Made by a program: the position numbers and the translations under genes. Below are positions 35,124 to 44,051 of a stretch of 64,000 nucleotides of DNA, piece after piece. This DNA is from Tunturiibacter gelidiferens. Its GTDB lineage: Bacteria > Acidobacteriota > Terriglobia > Terriglobales > Acidobacteriaceae. The stretch lies in the NCBI RefSeq assembly GCF_013410115.1, contig NZ_JACCCV010000001.1, positions 2,418,001 through 2,482,000 on the forward strand, given 5' to 3'. Below the pieces are notes generated by a model. That model was not told the origin of the DNA. It searched no databases and saw nothing but the letters and a program-made list of their open reading frames with translations. Numbering within the stretch: the first letter of the stretch is position 1; each line of letters begins with the position of its first letter.

Positions 35124-36302
35124 TTGAGGGCATCATCGTCATTCAGCGAGGCGACTCTTGTCCGATCTCGCACTGCACAGCGTCTTAGTCGCAGCAGGCG
35201 CGACTTCCTGCGCAGTACGGCTGGACTGGCGTTGGGAAGTGCGCTGATGGGAGGCAGCCCCTTTGTGCATGGAGAGGCTGCGGCAAAGAAGCGGAAGATC
35301 ATTGTCATTACGTTTGGTGGAGGCGCTCGGGATCAAGAGACATTCGCTCCGGAAGGGCAGGAGAATATACCGCACATGCTCCACGAGCTGGCTCCGCAGT
35401 CCAGTTTTTTCACGCATGTGATAAATCAGGGGATATTGGGCCACTACGTGGCGACCGCAAGTCTGGCGACCGGCGTTTATGAAACGCTCAATAATTTTTC
35501 GGCGGTTCCACCTGAACATCCTACAGTGTTCGAGTATTTTCGCAAGGACCTGAATCGCCCGTCGTCGAGCGCATGGGTGGTCGCGCCCAGCAATGGGTTT
35601 AACCGAATTGGCGAAAGCGAGTATCGTTCCTATGGTCCTGGCCTGGGAGCGAAAGTTATTTTACCGAAGCATCTACTGAGTGCGGCAACATCTGGAGCGG
35701 GTGCGGATTTCAACCATTTGCTTCGTGATAATTATGAGACACCGCTATATGCACCGCAAATTAGAGGCGGCGAATTCGAACTGCAGCAAATGGAAAGAAT
35801 ATTGAAGCTCTCGGTCGATGATTTCATGGTGCATGCACGAACTGTCTCGAGCGCGGATGAGCTTTCCGTATACATTGCGAAGCGTCTAATGCAGCAGGAA
35901 TCTCCAAGTCTGCTTTGGATTACGATGCACGATATCGATGTCGCTCACACCGGTGCTTACTCGCTCTATATTGAGGCAATTCGGCGCACAGACCGTCTTT
36001 GTGCGGAGCTTTGGAAAGCGGTTCAAGCCGAACCCGAATACGCGGGCAATACGACGATGTTTATCCTTCCAGATTTTGGACGCGATGCCGACGAGGATGC
36101 CGGCGGGAATGGATTTCAGCACCATCGCACGGGTGACGCGGCGTCACGCACGACCTGGATGATGGCTCTGGGCACAGGCGTTCGACAGGGGATGGTGTAT
36201 GATCGTTCGCTGCAATCGATCGATCTTGTCCCCACTCTCGGCGCAATGATGGGATTCTCGCCGAAGCTGTCACAAGGCGTGCCGATCCACGAGTTGTTGT
36301 AG
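35124..36302 (+). CDS. Tat-exported alkaline-phosphatase-fold protein (DUF1501/sulfatase-like)
   Basis: A 392-residue protein from a TTG codon at 35124, preceded by AAGGTGG; no ATG gives the full signal. The twin-arginine signal SRSRRDFLRSTAG is about 25 residues in. The alkaline-phosphatase superfamily pattern is recognisable though divergent: an N-terminal VITFGGGARD metal/nucleophile segment, YVATASLATGVYE, MHDIDVAHTG (metal Asp and His), and a C-terminal PDFGRD followed by GFQHHRTGD. It resembles DUF1501 more than classic sulfatases, as no formylglycine C-x-P-x-R motif is seen. It is followed after 3 nt by an unrecognised gene. Substrate unknown. Confidence 0.75.
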   Translation: MRASSSFSEATLVRSRTAQRLSRSRRDFLRSTAGLALGSALMGGSPFVHGEAAAKKRKIIVITFGGGARDQETFAPEGQENIPHMLHELAPQSSFFTHVINQGILGHYVATASLATGVYETLNNFSAVPPEHPTVFEYFRKDLNRPSSSAWVVAPSNGFNRIGESEYRSYGPGLGAKVILPKHLLSAATSGAGADFNHLLRDNYETPLYAPQIRGGEFELQQMERILKLSVDDFMVHARTVSSADELSVYIAKRLMQQESPSLLWITMHDIDVAHTGAYSLYIEAIRRTDRLCAELWKAVQAEPEYAGNTTMFILPDFGRDADEDAGGNGFQHHRTGDAASRTTWMMALGTGVRQGMVYDRSLQSIDLVPTLGAMMGFSPKLSQGVPIHELL

Positions 36303-36305
36303 GTT

Positions 36306-37511
36306 ATGCTGCCAAGGGACCTCAAAGCCGAACAGTTCGCTGGGTATCCGCCCGAGGCAAGAAAGCTCGTCGTGGCTCACCTGGGAGCAGTGAAGCAGCT
36401 GCCGCTGAGCTTCGTGCCAAGCTTACTGCGGGAGGTCATCGAATACGATTACAAGTTTCCCGCAGAGCATGCGGCAATCGATCGGGAACTTGCTGCTCTT
36501 AGTTCTCTAACGCCCGCGCAGATCCATGAATGGTTTCAGGCATTCTGGCAACTTTCTCTGTCGGGGAAACTTGAGAGCCTTGATTGGATCAACCAGCCAG
36601 CCCAGTTTGTCGAACAGTTATCGGCATACCTTTGGACAACTCATCAGCTAGATGCGTTCACGGACGCAGCGATCGCTTACGGCAACCGTACCCGCATAGG
36701 GACGGCGCCCCAACTAAATGCCATGCGCAGGCTTGGAGTTGCGGTCATCGGACAAGGCGTTTTGTCTTATGACGGGCCCCTGTTCCGTAATCTGCGCGAG
36801 CATGGAACTTATTTCAGGCAAGTCAAATCTGAGAACGGAGTTAAACTTCTGCTGGCCGCAGTTGAAGCCAGGGCAAAGACACATCCGGTTCCTTATGGAC
36901 ATTGGTATGTCGATGGAGGGCAGGCAGCGGAACACAGCCCATTGCTCACTTGCGTGTCCTTTCAGAGGCTGGAACCCGTACGCGCCGCATTGCTGAAAAA
37001 TATTCAAATGGAGATTGGAAGGCCGGGAATGGGCCCTGAGGAACTGCGCACACACATGGCGCGTCTATCTCCAACGGACCTCGGTCTCGATAAAGGAGGA
37101 GACGAGGTGTTGCAGCGCTTTCAGGTCAAGCTGCTCACAGAGGGTTCCGGGACCCAGATATTCAGTACGACCTTTGCCCAGTGGACGGCTCGCGAAGCTT
37201 TGCGAAGGGCGCAACCCCTCACCTTATTCGTGCGTTTTGCCCCTCGGCAACGGCAGAAGCCAATGAATGAGCTGATGTCCGGTGGCGAGAGCAATCCCGA
37301 ACTCGATCTCAGAGGCTCCTTGATTGATGCCGATATGGGCGCCTACTATCATTGGATCAACCAGCAGCGACTCCCGGGATCTGAACAGTCTTCGTTTTTG
37401 GTTTGGTTTGAGGACCACAGCGAGGCCCTCGTGATTGCTCCATCACTGCCTCGGGGCACAGAGTCGAACTCGATGCTTAATCTCGCGGAGTTGCTTTCAG
37501 TTGCCGGATGA
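36306..37511 (+). CDS. Hypothetical protein, partner of the phosphatase-fold protein
   Basis: A 401-residue soluble-looking protein with no signal peptide or membrane segment that I can see. I do not recognise the family. The N-terminal half is helical and rich in Leu/Ala/Glu. The middle holds YGHWYVDGGQ and TCVSFQRLEPVR. The C-terminal part has FVRFAPRQRQKPMNELMSGG and FLVWFEDHSEALVIAP. The gene starts 3 nt after the stop of the Tat-exported phosphatase-fold gene and ends before a strong terminator, so the two form a tight pair. It may help fold, load or release the partner before Tat export. This is inference only. Confidence 0.7.
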   Translation: MLPRDLKAEQFAGYPPEARKLVVAHLGAVKQLPLSFVPSLLREVIEYDYKFPAEHAAIDRELAALSSLTPAQIHEWFQAFWQLSLSGKLESLDWINQPAQFVEQLSAYLWTTHQLDAFTDAAIAYGNRTRIGTAPQLNAMRRLGVAVIGQGVLSYDGPLFRNLREHGTYFRQVKSENGVKLLLAAVEARAKTHPVPYGHWYVDGGQAAEHSPLLTCVSFQRLEPVRAALLKNIQMEIGRPGMGPEELRTHMARLSPTDLGLDKGGDEVLQRFQVKLLTEGSGTQIFSTTFAQWTAREALRRAQPLTLFVRFAPRQRQKPMNELMSGGESNPELDLRGSLIDADMGAYYHWINQQRLPGSEQSSFLVWFEDHSEALVIAPSLPRGTESNSMLNLAELLSVAG

Positions 37512-37671
37512 TCGCCGGGCAATCCCGACGGCGAGGCGTTGTACGGCCCAAGATTCTAAAGCGGCTCCGAATAAATGGCGCCCTGAATGACCAGCTTATC
37601 TCTGAGGCTAAGCCCATTTCACTGCAAGCAATTTCCGGGCACAGCTTGATGGCGTGCCCGTAGCCGGACCT

Positions 37672-37719
37672 GATTAGAGCCTGGGAACAGGAATATTTCT
37701 CTGCTTCCAGGCTCTAATC
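37672..37719 (+). terminator. Strong 13-bp terminator hairpin
   Basis: Perfect arms GATTAGAGCCTGG (37672-37684) and CCAGGCTCTAATC (37707-37719) with a 22-nt loop that can pair partly further (CAG/CTG). The T-rich run TTCTTTC follows on the plus strand, so it should end the transcript of the receptor-TPR-phosphatase unit. It also separates it from the convergent receptor pseudogene. Confidence 0.75.
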
Positions 37720-37731
37720 TTCTTTCGACAG

Positions 37732-40281
37732 TTAGAACTCCGCGCGGAAGGTGAGTTGAAGCGAACGCGGGCTGTTGGCAGTGCTGCCGACCGTTCCGAA
37801 GCCAGCATCGTGCGGGTTGTTGTCGGGATTACCGAAGACGTGGCGGTTGAAGGCGTTGAAGGCTTCGGCACGGAACTGGAAGGCTACGCGTTCGGTGATG
37901 TGAGTCCGCTTGATCAAGCCGAAGTCTTCTTCGAGATAGCCGAATGAGCGATCGTCGGACTCATAGGCGGGTTTGTCGCCGAAGGCATAGGAGATAGTTC
38001 TAGTGACGTCGGCATTGGGATCGCGGACGCCGGCAGGGTTGTACCAGAGGTTCGATCCAGCGAGTGCAGGATTGAACGATTCGTTCCTCCTAGCACTTGA
38101 ACGCAGATTCTGTCCGGGCACGAAGTTGTAGCGAATGCAGTTGTCGTATCCGGGGATCCCGGTTGCGCAGCCGAAGCCAGGTGGTTGGCCACTTTGATAT
38201 CTTTGGATGCCGCTGACTGACCATCCGCCGACAAGGTAGTTGACTACGCCGCCGCGGCTCAGGAAGCTCTTGTCCTTGCCGAAGGGCAGGTAGTAGATGT
38301 AGCTAATAACGAAGATCTGCGGCGTATCCTGCGGGGAGATGGCCTTTTCTGCTTTTAGGTTGAGTGGGTTCTGAATGCTGGCGGTGTATGAGCCTCCGAG
38401 GCTGCCACCGATGATGTTACCAGTGTCGATAAGAATCTTGGACCAGGTGTAGGAGGCAAGGAGGTTGAGTCCGTTGTGATAGCGGCGTTCCAGCTTAGCC
38501 GTCAGCGCGTTGTAGGAAAGCTGGCCGTGGTTTTCGCCATAGGCACCGGTGTTAACCAGGTGATATTGAGGGAAGGGTCTGAGAGCTTGTGAGACGGTTC
38601 CCTGAAAGCCAGCGTAAGGAGCGGAGACTCCGTCGACCGGCGCACCGGAGCCCGTGAAGGGATCGCTGAGCTGGGAGCCGAGGGCGAAGTTCTGCTGCGT
38701 AATATTGTTGAGGTAGAGCAGGTTGGAGCCGAGGTGAACGCCCCGCTCACCGAGATAGCCAAGGGTAAGAATCAGATCGGTTGCGAACTGCTGTTGAACG
38801 GTTGCGGTCCAGGTCTGGTCGTAGCCGGGTTTGCCGAAGTCGCGGCGGGTGTAGTTGACGTTTTGACCGTTCAACTGACTACGGTCGAAGCTGGGGTTGG
38901 TGGGTATGTTTGGTACGCCGAAGGCTCCTGGGTTGGCGATACCGGGGCTTTTGAGCGAACCGGGATCGAGCAGTTCGCCTGTGGTGAAAGGGTTCGCGTT
39001 ATTGTTGATCTGGCTGATGGAGGAATAGCCAGCAGGCACTCCGCCGTAGATCTGTTGCCATTGGAGAATCGGAGCATTGAGGCCGCTGTAAGCAGCGGAG
39101 AAGACGCTCTTGTGACCGAGCGAGCTCGGAGACCAGGTAATGCCTACGCGTGGCTCGACGTTTTTGTAGTAGACGTTGGAGTAACGCGAGCTGATGCCGT
39201 CCTTTCCTGCGCCGTTGCCGGCGAACTCCAAAGCTCCGGGGGTGTTGGTGCCCTGAGCGCCGGTGTTGATAGTCGTGGGGTTGAACTGCGACCCGAAGTT
39301 GTGGAGCTCTTTGAAGGGAAGGTCAACGTCATAGCGAAGTCCAAGGGACAGGTTGAGATCCCTGTTGGCCTTGAACTCATCCTGTACGTAGAGCGCGCTG
39401 TATTGGCCGACGTTCCGGATAGTGACGAAGTTCTGCTTGACGGTGGCCTGGGCGACCTGCCCGAGGAGGAAGCTGGCGAAACCGTCTCCGCTGTTGGCGG
39501 TGGTAGTGGCGGTTCCGGCTGTCTGTGCGCGGCTGAAGACAAAGCTACCGCTATCCACGTTGGTGAAGCTGGAGATGGAGACTGCGTAACGGTATTCGCC
39601 TCCGATGGTGAGATTATGCTTGCCTTTCGTCAGCGAGATGGCATCGCTGACGTAATAGGAGTTGTCGGAAATTTTTGAGTTGAAGCCGTTGTTGTTTGGA
39701 TCAACGTAATCGCCGAGATTTACCCGGCTGCTTTCATTGCCGGTGACGCCATTAAGGATGATGCCGGGAAAGTAGTTTCCGGTGCCTCCTGGAAGTCCGA
39801 CGAGCTGAGAGTAGTCTTTGCCCTGCGATGGCGTGATGAAGCCTTCCTTGTTGAGCACGCGGGTGAAGGCGATGAGGGCGTGGTTTAAGAGGGTTGGCGA
39901 GAAGATGTGATCGTATCCGACGCGGACCAGGTGTGTGGGAAGATCCTGGGAGGTGAGGAACGAAGTTACCGGTAGCTGGAACTGCGGAAGATTGTTGTTG
40001 TTCCGAACGTTGTCGCGGACGTTGTAGGAGACGAACACTTTGTTGTTCTGCCCGAAAGCCTGATCGATGCGAATGGATTCCGCAGTGCTGATTATGGGAT
40101 AAGTTCCGGCGAAGACGAAGTTATTAGTGAGGGCGTTGGAGGCCTAGGGGATGTAGGCTGAGATGGCGGTTGCGACAGGGCTCAGCGGCGAGGTGATGAT
40201 GTTGTTCGGATAGGCGGTGCGGCACTGCTGGCCATTGACGGTCCGGGTAGTGGCTTCAGCGTAAGCGGTTTGGTATGGTGC
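37732..40281 (-). pseudogene. TonB-dependent receptor, N-terminally deleted, with in-frame amber stop
   Basis: The C-terminal two thirds of an Oar-like receptor. A 768-residue open frame begins at an internal Met (40038), but family sequence continues upstream in the same frame: NALTNNFVFAGTYP, a TAG at 40144-40146, then TRTVNGQQCRTAYPNN back to about 40280, where similarity ends. The signal peptide, regulatory-like domain and plug are absent. The barrel is intact to the terminal FRAEF. Loss of the plug and signal means no functional receptor can be made. The edge near 40280 abuts the divergent TPR pseudogene, suggesting a deletion joined them. The exact 5' limit is approximate. Confidence 0.85.
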
Positions 40282-40448
40282 TAAGCAACTGTATCTATAA
40301 TGTTCGGGATGAAATCGCATGGAATTTTTCGGTGCACGTTCATTCGCTTTAAGACCTTTTCAGAAAATCTTTACTCGCAGGCCTCGACAACTAAGAGGAA
40401 GCTGGAGCTGGCCCTTTTGAAGATCTTCGTTGATACAAAAGTTCCTCG

Positions 40449-41454
40449 TTGAGATGGATTAGGTCCGTCGCTTTTCTGCCGCTGACGATTTCGGCGGTGG
40501 GTCAATCGCCGCCGATGCGGATGGTCTTGGTTGAGTTGAATGGATTTTCAGGTTTTTGGGTGTTGCATGGAGATCTTTTCGATCAAACCAGCGGAGCGGT
40601 GGCTAGAGCGGAGGCTTCGTTGCAGCAAGCACGGGGTCAAATAAAACGGTCAGAGTTCGCTGCTGCAGAGCAAGTTCTGCGGACGTTTTTTGCAGCGCGA
40701 GCCTACTTCCGCCGATGGGCTTTATTTGCTGGGCGAGGTGTTGATGCGAAGAGATCAGCCGAAAGAGTCGTTGCGGGTTTTCACCGAGGCTGCTGCAGAA
40801 CGCCGGCCTACGGGCGAAGAGTTGCGCATGGTGGGGCTGGATTACGTTCTGCTGCAGGATTACGCCGACGCAATTCGATGGCTGAAGCAGGCGACGGATC
40901 TCTCTCCGGACGATGCGGACACCTGGTACAGCTTGGGACGCGCGCAGTACAGCAAAGGAGATTACGGCGGAGCTGAAACGTCCTTCCGGAGGGTGCTTAC
41001 CTTGGATAGCCGCAGCGTAAAGGCGGAGAACAACCTGGGGCTTACACTTGCGTCTCATAATCAGCTGGAGAAGGCGATGGAGGCGTACCGCAAGGCCGAA
41101 GCGCTGCAGCAGGGCTCGGCGTCACAGAGCGAACAACCGCTACTAAATCTTGGGCTGTTGCTACTGGATCGAAATCAGCCGCAGGAGGCCGCTGAAAAAC
41201 TAGCGCGGGCAGCCGCGATTGCTCCGTCGTGTGCGCAGTGTCAAGAGGCGCTTGGCGAGGCCTTGCTGGCTCTCAACAGGCTGCCAGAGGCGGAAGCGGC
41301 GCTGGAGAAAGCGGTCGCGCTGGAACCGAAGAATCCGCGGTTCCACTTCGTGCTGGGGCGCGCCTACAAGCAGAGCGGCGAGGTGGAAAAGAGCAGAATC
41401 GAACTGCAGAGGAGTGCAGAGCTATATGGTTCGCATTCCACTCCGGCGCAATAG
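40449..41454 (+). pseudogene. TPR protein gene with +1 frameshift in a T6 tract
   Basis: A TTG start at 40449 begins a signal-like sequence (RSVAFLPLTISAVGQ) and family sequence up to AEQVLRTF. At the T6 tract 40686-40691 the frame is lost. Removing one T joins it to the frame of 40690-41454, which continues LQREPTSADGLYLLGEVL and TPRs (DTWYSLGRAQYSKGDYGGAE, ALGEALLALNRLPEAEA, RFHFVLGRAYKQSGEVEKS). The joined product would be about 334 residues. The change is a single-base insertion, real or an error in a homopolymer. It lies divergent to the truncated receptor and convergent with a cytochrome gene. Confidence 0.8.
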
Positions 41455-41582
41455 GAGACAAGTGGGTTGCTTTGATGCGGTGGCGGCGGCTGGATCGGAT
41501 CTGTCCGGGTGGGTTGGGCTTTGGGATGTACTCGCCTGGGTCAGTCGAGGGTGACGTTCTGTCTAAATTTACCTTGCGATTT

Positions 41583-43889
41583 TCAGAAGCTGCCGCCGCT
41601 CATCGAGCTGGAAGTGGGAGCGACGGTCTGTGGTGGCTGCAATCCCGGTTTGAATGGCATGTCTAATTCATGGGTATGCCATATGACGCTTTCATTTGCG
41701 ATTTCAGTGTGCTGGCGGAGGTACTCAAGTGCATAGGTGCTGGCGGTGGGGTCGTCCTTCTGGTCGGCGAAGATCGCGGCCTGTTGCTGGGCTTTGTCTT
41801 TCAGGCCCAGACGGCGGTAGAGGATTGAAAGGTTGTAGTGCGCAGCGAGGTCATCAGGATCGATCGTTTGAACCTTCTCGTACTCTGCGCGGGCGAGGTC
41901 ATACTGATGCAGCTGGTAGTAGGAGAAGCCAAGTTCGCGATGGGCGTCGCGTGACTCCGGGAAGCTGGTCACGACTTTCTGAAGGTCGGCGATGGCCTCG
42001 CTCATATTGCCCAGATTGCGCTCGACGAGAGCTTGATAGTAAAGGGCGCGGGCGCTCCCGGGAGCAAGCGTGAGAGCCTTCTGCAGATTGGGTCTAGCTT
42101 CGTCGTACTTTTCCCATTGAATTTGGACGATAGCGATGTTGGTGTAGACGTCGGCGTAGTCAGGGCGGAGCCTGGCAACGTGCTGGAAGGCGTGAGCCGA
42201 AGCGGCGTACTGCTGCGCGTCCAGCATCGCGACGCCGTAGTTGTTCCAGCGCATCCATTCCTTGTTCTCAGTAGCGCCGGGAGCGATTGGCTTGTTCTCC
42301 CCGACGACGAGAGTGCGGGTCTCAGCGGACATATCAACGATAGGCTGCTCATAGTGCCTATTCATGCCGAAGTCGATGAAGTGCTGATCGAAGCGTCTGT
42401 ATTTGACGGTCGCCGTGATCGTGATAGGGCCGCCGGACGCGGGCGGCATAACGAACGAGTAACGCACAAGCTGCGAACGGCCGGACTGGATCGTGTTGTT
42501 GTAGGCGACGACGCGGTTTGTCCAGACCTGATGCAGATCGTTGAGGCCGCCTTTGACGTTGACGAGGCGGTTGGTGAAGCTGTGAGCACGTTCGTCCAGA
42601 TTGCCGTCCGGCTTGATGAAGCCGCTTTGATGAAGAATCCTGCCTGAGGCGTCCTTGACCAGAAACTCGACCCAGGACTCGTACATGTCGCGCTGCTCGG
42701 GTACGTGACTGTGAGCTATGCCCTTGTTCTGAATGACGACGTCTGCCGTGATGGTCTCACCTGGAGCGATCGTGAATGGGGTGAGACCGAGCGGTGCGAC
42801 GAGCTCCTTTTCCGAGGCGCTGTCGACCATTTCGCCATGTTCCAACGCGAAAATGTCGACGTTGAAGACACTGTTCTGCAAGAACTGAACGATGCGTGTA
42901 GCCTGCTCATCGAAGCCGTAGATTTTGGGGATAAGCGTGTTGGCTCCGAGCCAGCGATGCGATGCGAGCTGACCCTCCTTGGCACCTGAGTCGGTAAGCG
43001 TCAGCTTCTCGCGCTGCATGTGACAGGTCTGGCAGGAGGAGACAGAATCTTTGACGTAGAAAGGCAAAGGAGACTGCTTTGCGAAGGAGGAATTCTGCCA
43101 CTCGTCGTAGAGAGAGATGGCGCGCTGCCACTTGTAATCGTTCAAAGTCCGGGGCAGAGCGGCTTTGTGGCAGGTAGCGCAGAACGCAGAGGTGCGATAA
43201 AAGTCCTTCATGACGGCCTTGCTGTGGCGGTCGAGATGAGCAAGGATCTCGCCGTCAGACACCTTGCGTGTGACGGGTTGTCCGCCTTCGTCGACCAGCA
43301 CGGCGGGAATGCCCATGACGTAGCTGCCCGTGCCGCGGGTGTCGATGGCCTGTATGGAGTGGCAAACCGTGCAGGTTACGCCGTCCTGATCGTAGGGACG
43401 CTTCTTCGGGCCTGCCTGCGTCAAAGCACCTGAAACGAGTGCGATTGGATCATGGCAGCCTTCGCAGTGCCGGGAGAACTCGATACCTTTGGAGTCATTG
43501 AGGAGGGCGACGTTGCGGAGGTAGTAGGGAACGCGGTTGGCGTTCGAGTGGGCAGATTCGCGCCACTGTTTGTGACTTTCCCGATGGCAATGGCCACAGT
43601 AGTCGGCGGTGGGAAAGAGTCTGGGGTCTAGGAACTCGCCGTTGACCGTGGTGGCATTCGACGGCAGGAACGGCAGTTCTTTTCCATAGCGATAGTTGTA
43701 CTTTTCGGCGACCTTTTCCGAATAAGCATGGCGAGTAGCCGCGCCCTCCTCGACTTCGCTGCCTGCTTTTACTGCCTGCAGGTGAAGAGAAGCGGACGTC
43801 AAAACGCAGAAGCCAGCAACGAGGGCGAAGCATCCCATGCACTTTCGAGTCGAGTTCGTTTTGTCAGGTATCACCGGTCGTTCATCCAT
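41583..43889 (-). CDS. Penta-haem cytochrome c - TPR fusion
   Basis: A 768-residue exported protein. A hydrophobic stretch at about 17-37 is the signal. The N-terminal half has five covalent haem motifs (CGHCH, CEGCH, CTVCH, CATCH, CQTCH) in an order like the cytochrome c554/multihaem family. A beta-rich region follows (GETITADVVIQNKGIAHSHVP). The C-terminal 230 residues are TPRs (WNNYGVAMLDAQQYAASAHAF, DVYTNIAIVQIQWEKYDEA, AHYNLSILYRRLGLKDKAQ). It is open throughout, unlike its neighbours on both sides, which carry nonsense or frameshift changes. A periplasmic redox role with TPR docking is likely. The electron partner is unknown. Confidence 0.88.
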   Translation of the reverse strand: MDERPVIPDKTNSTRKCMGCFALVAGFCVLTSASLHLQAVKAGSEVEEGAATRHAYSEKVAEKYNYRYGKELPFLPSNATTVNGEFLDPRLFPTADYCGHCHRESHKQWRESAHSNANRVPYYLRNVALLNDSKGIEFSRHCEGCHDPIALVSGALTQAGPKKRPYDQDGVTCTVCHSIQAIDTRGTGSYVMGIPAVLVDEGGQPVTRKVSDGEILAHLDRHSKAVMKDFYRTSAFCATCHKAALPRTLNDYKWQRAISLYDEWQNSSFAKQSPLPFYVKDSVSSCQTCHMQREKLTLTDSGAKEGQLASHRWLGANTLIPKIYGFDEQATRIVQFLQNSVFNVDIFALEHGEMVDSASEKELVAPLGLTPFTIAPGETITADVVIQNKGIAHSHVPEQRDMYESWVEFLVKDASGRILHQSGFIKPDGNLDERAHSFTNRLVNVKGGLNDLHQVWTNRVVAYNNTIQSGRSQLVRYSFVMPPASGGPITITATVKYRRFDQHFIDFGMNRHYEQPIVDMSAETRTLVVGENKPIAPGATENKEWMRWNNYGVAMLDAQQYAASAHAFQHVARLRPDYADVYTNIAIVQIQWEKYDEARPNLQKALTLAPGSARALYYQALVERNLGNMSEAIADLQKVVTSFPESRDAHRELGFSYYQLHQYDLARAEYEKVQTIDPDDLAAHYNLSILYRRLGLKDKAQQQAAIFADQKDDPTASTYALEYLRQHTEIANESVIWHTHELDMPFKPGLQPPQTVAPTSSSMSGGSF

Positions 43890-44051
43890 CTTTATATGAT
43901 CAGACGATTTCCAGAAAATAGACTGCGGAAAGCATTACTGAGTCTGCTTCGCGAAGCAAAATGTCGAACCGAGAAGAATGGTAGTCGTTTTGGCTCCTCT
44001 GCGCCACGTCTTGGCGCGGATATCGCTAAGTCTGCTCCTGCGATAGCACAG

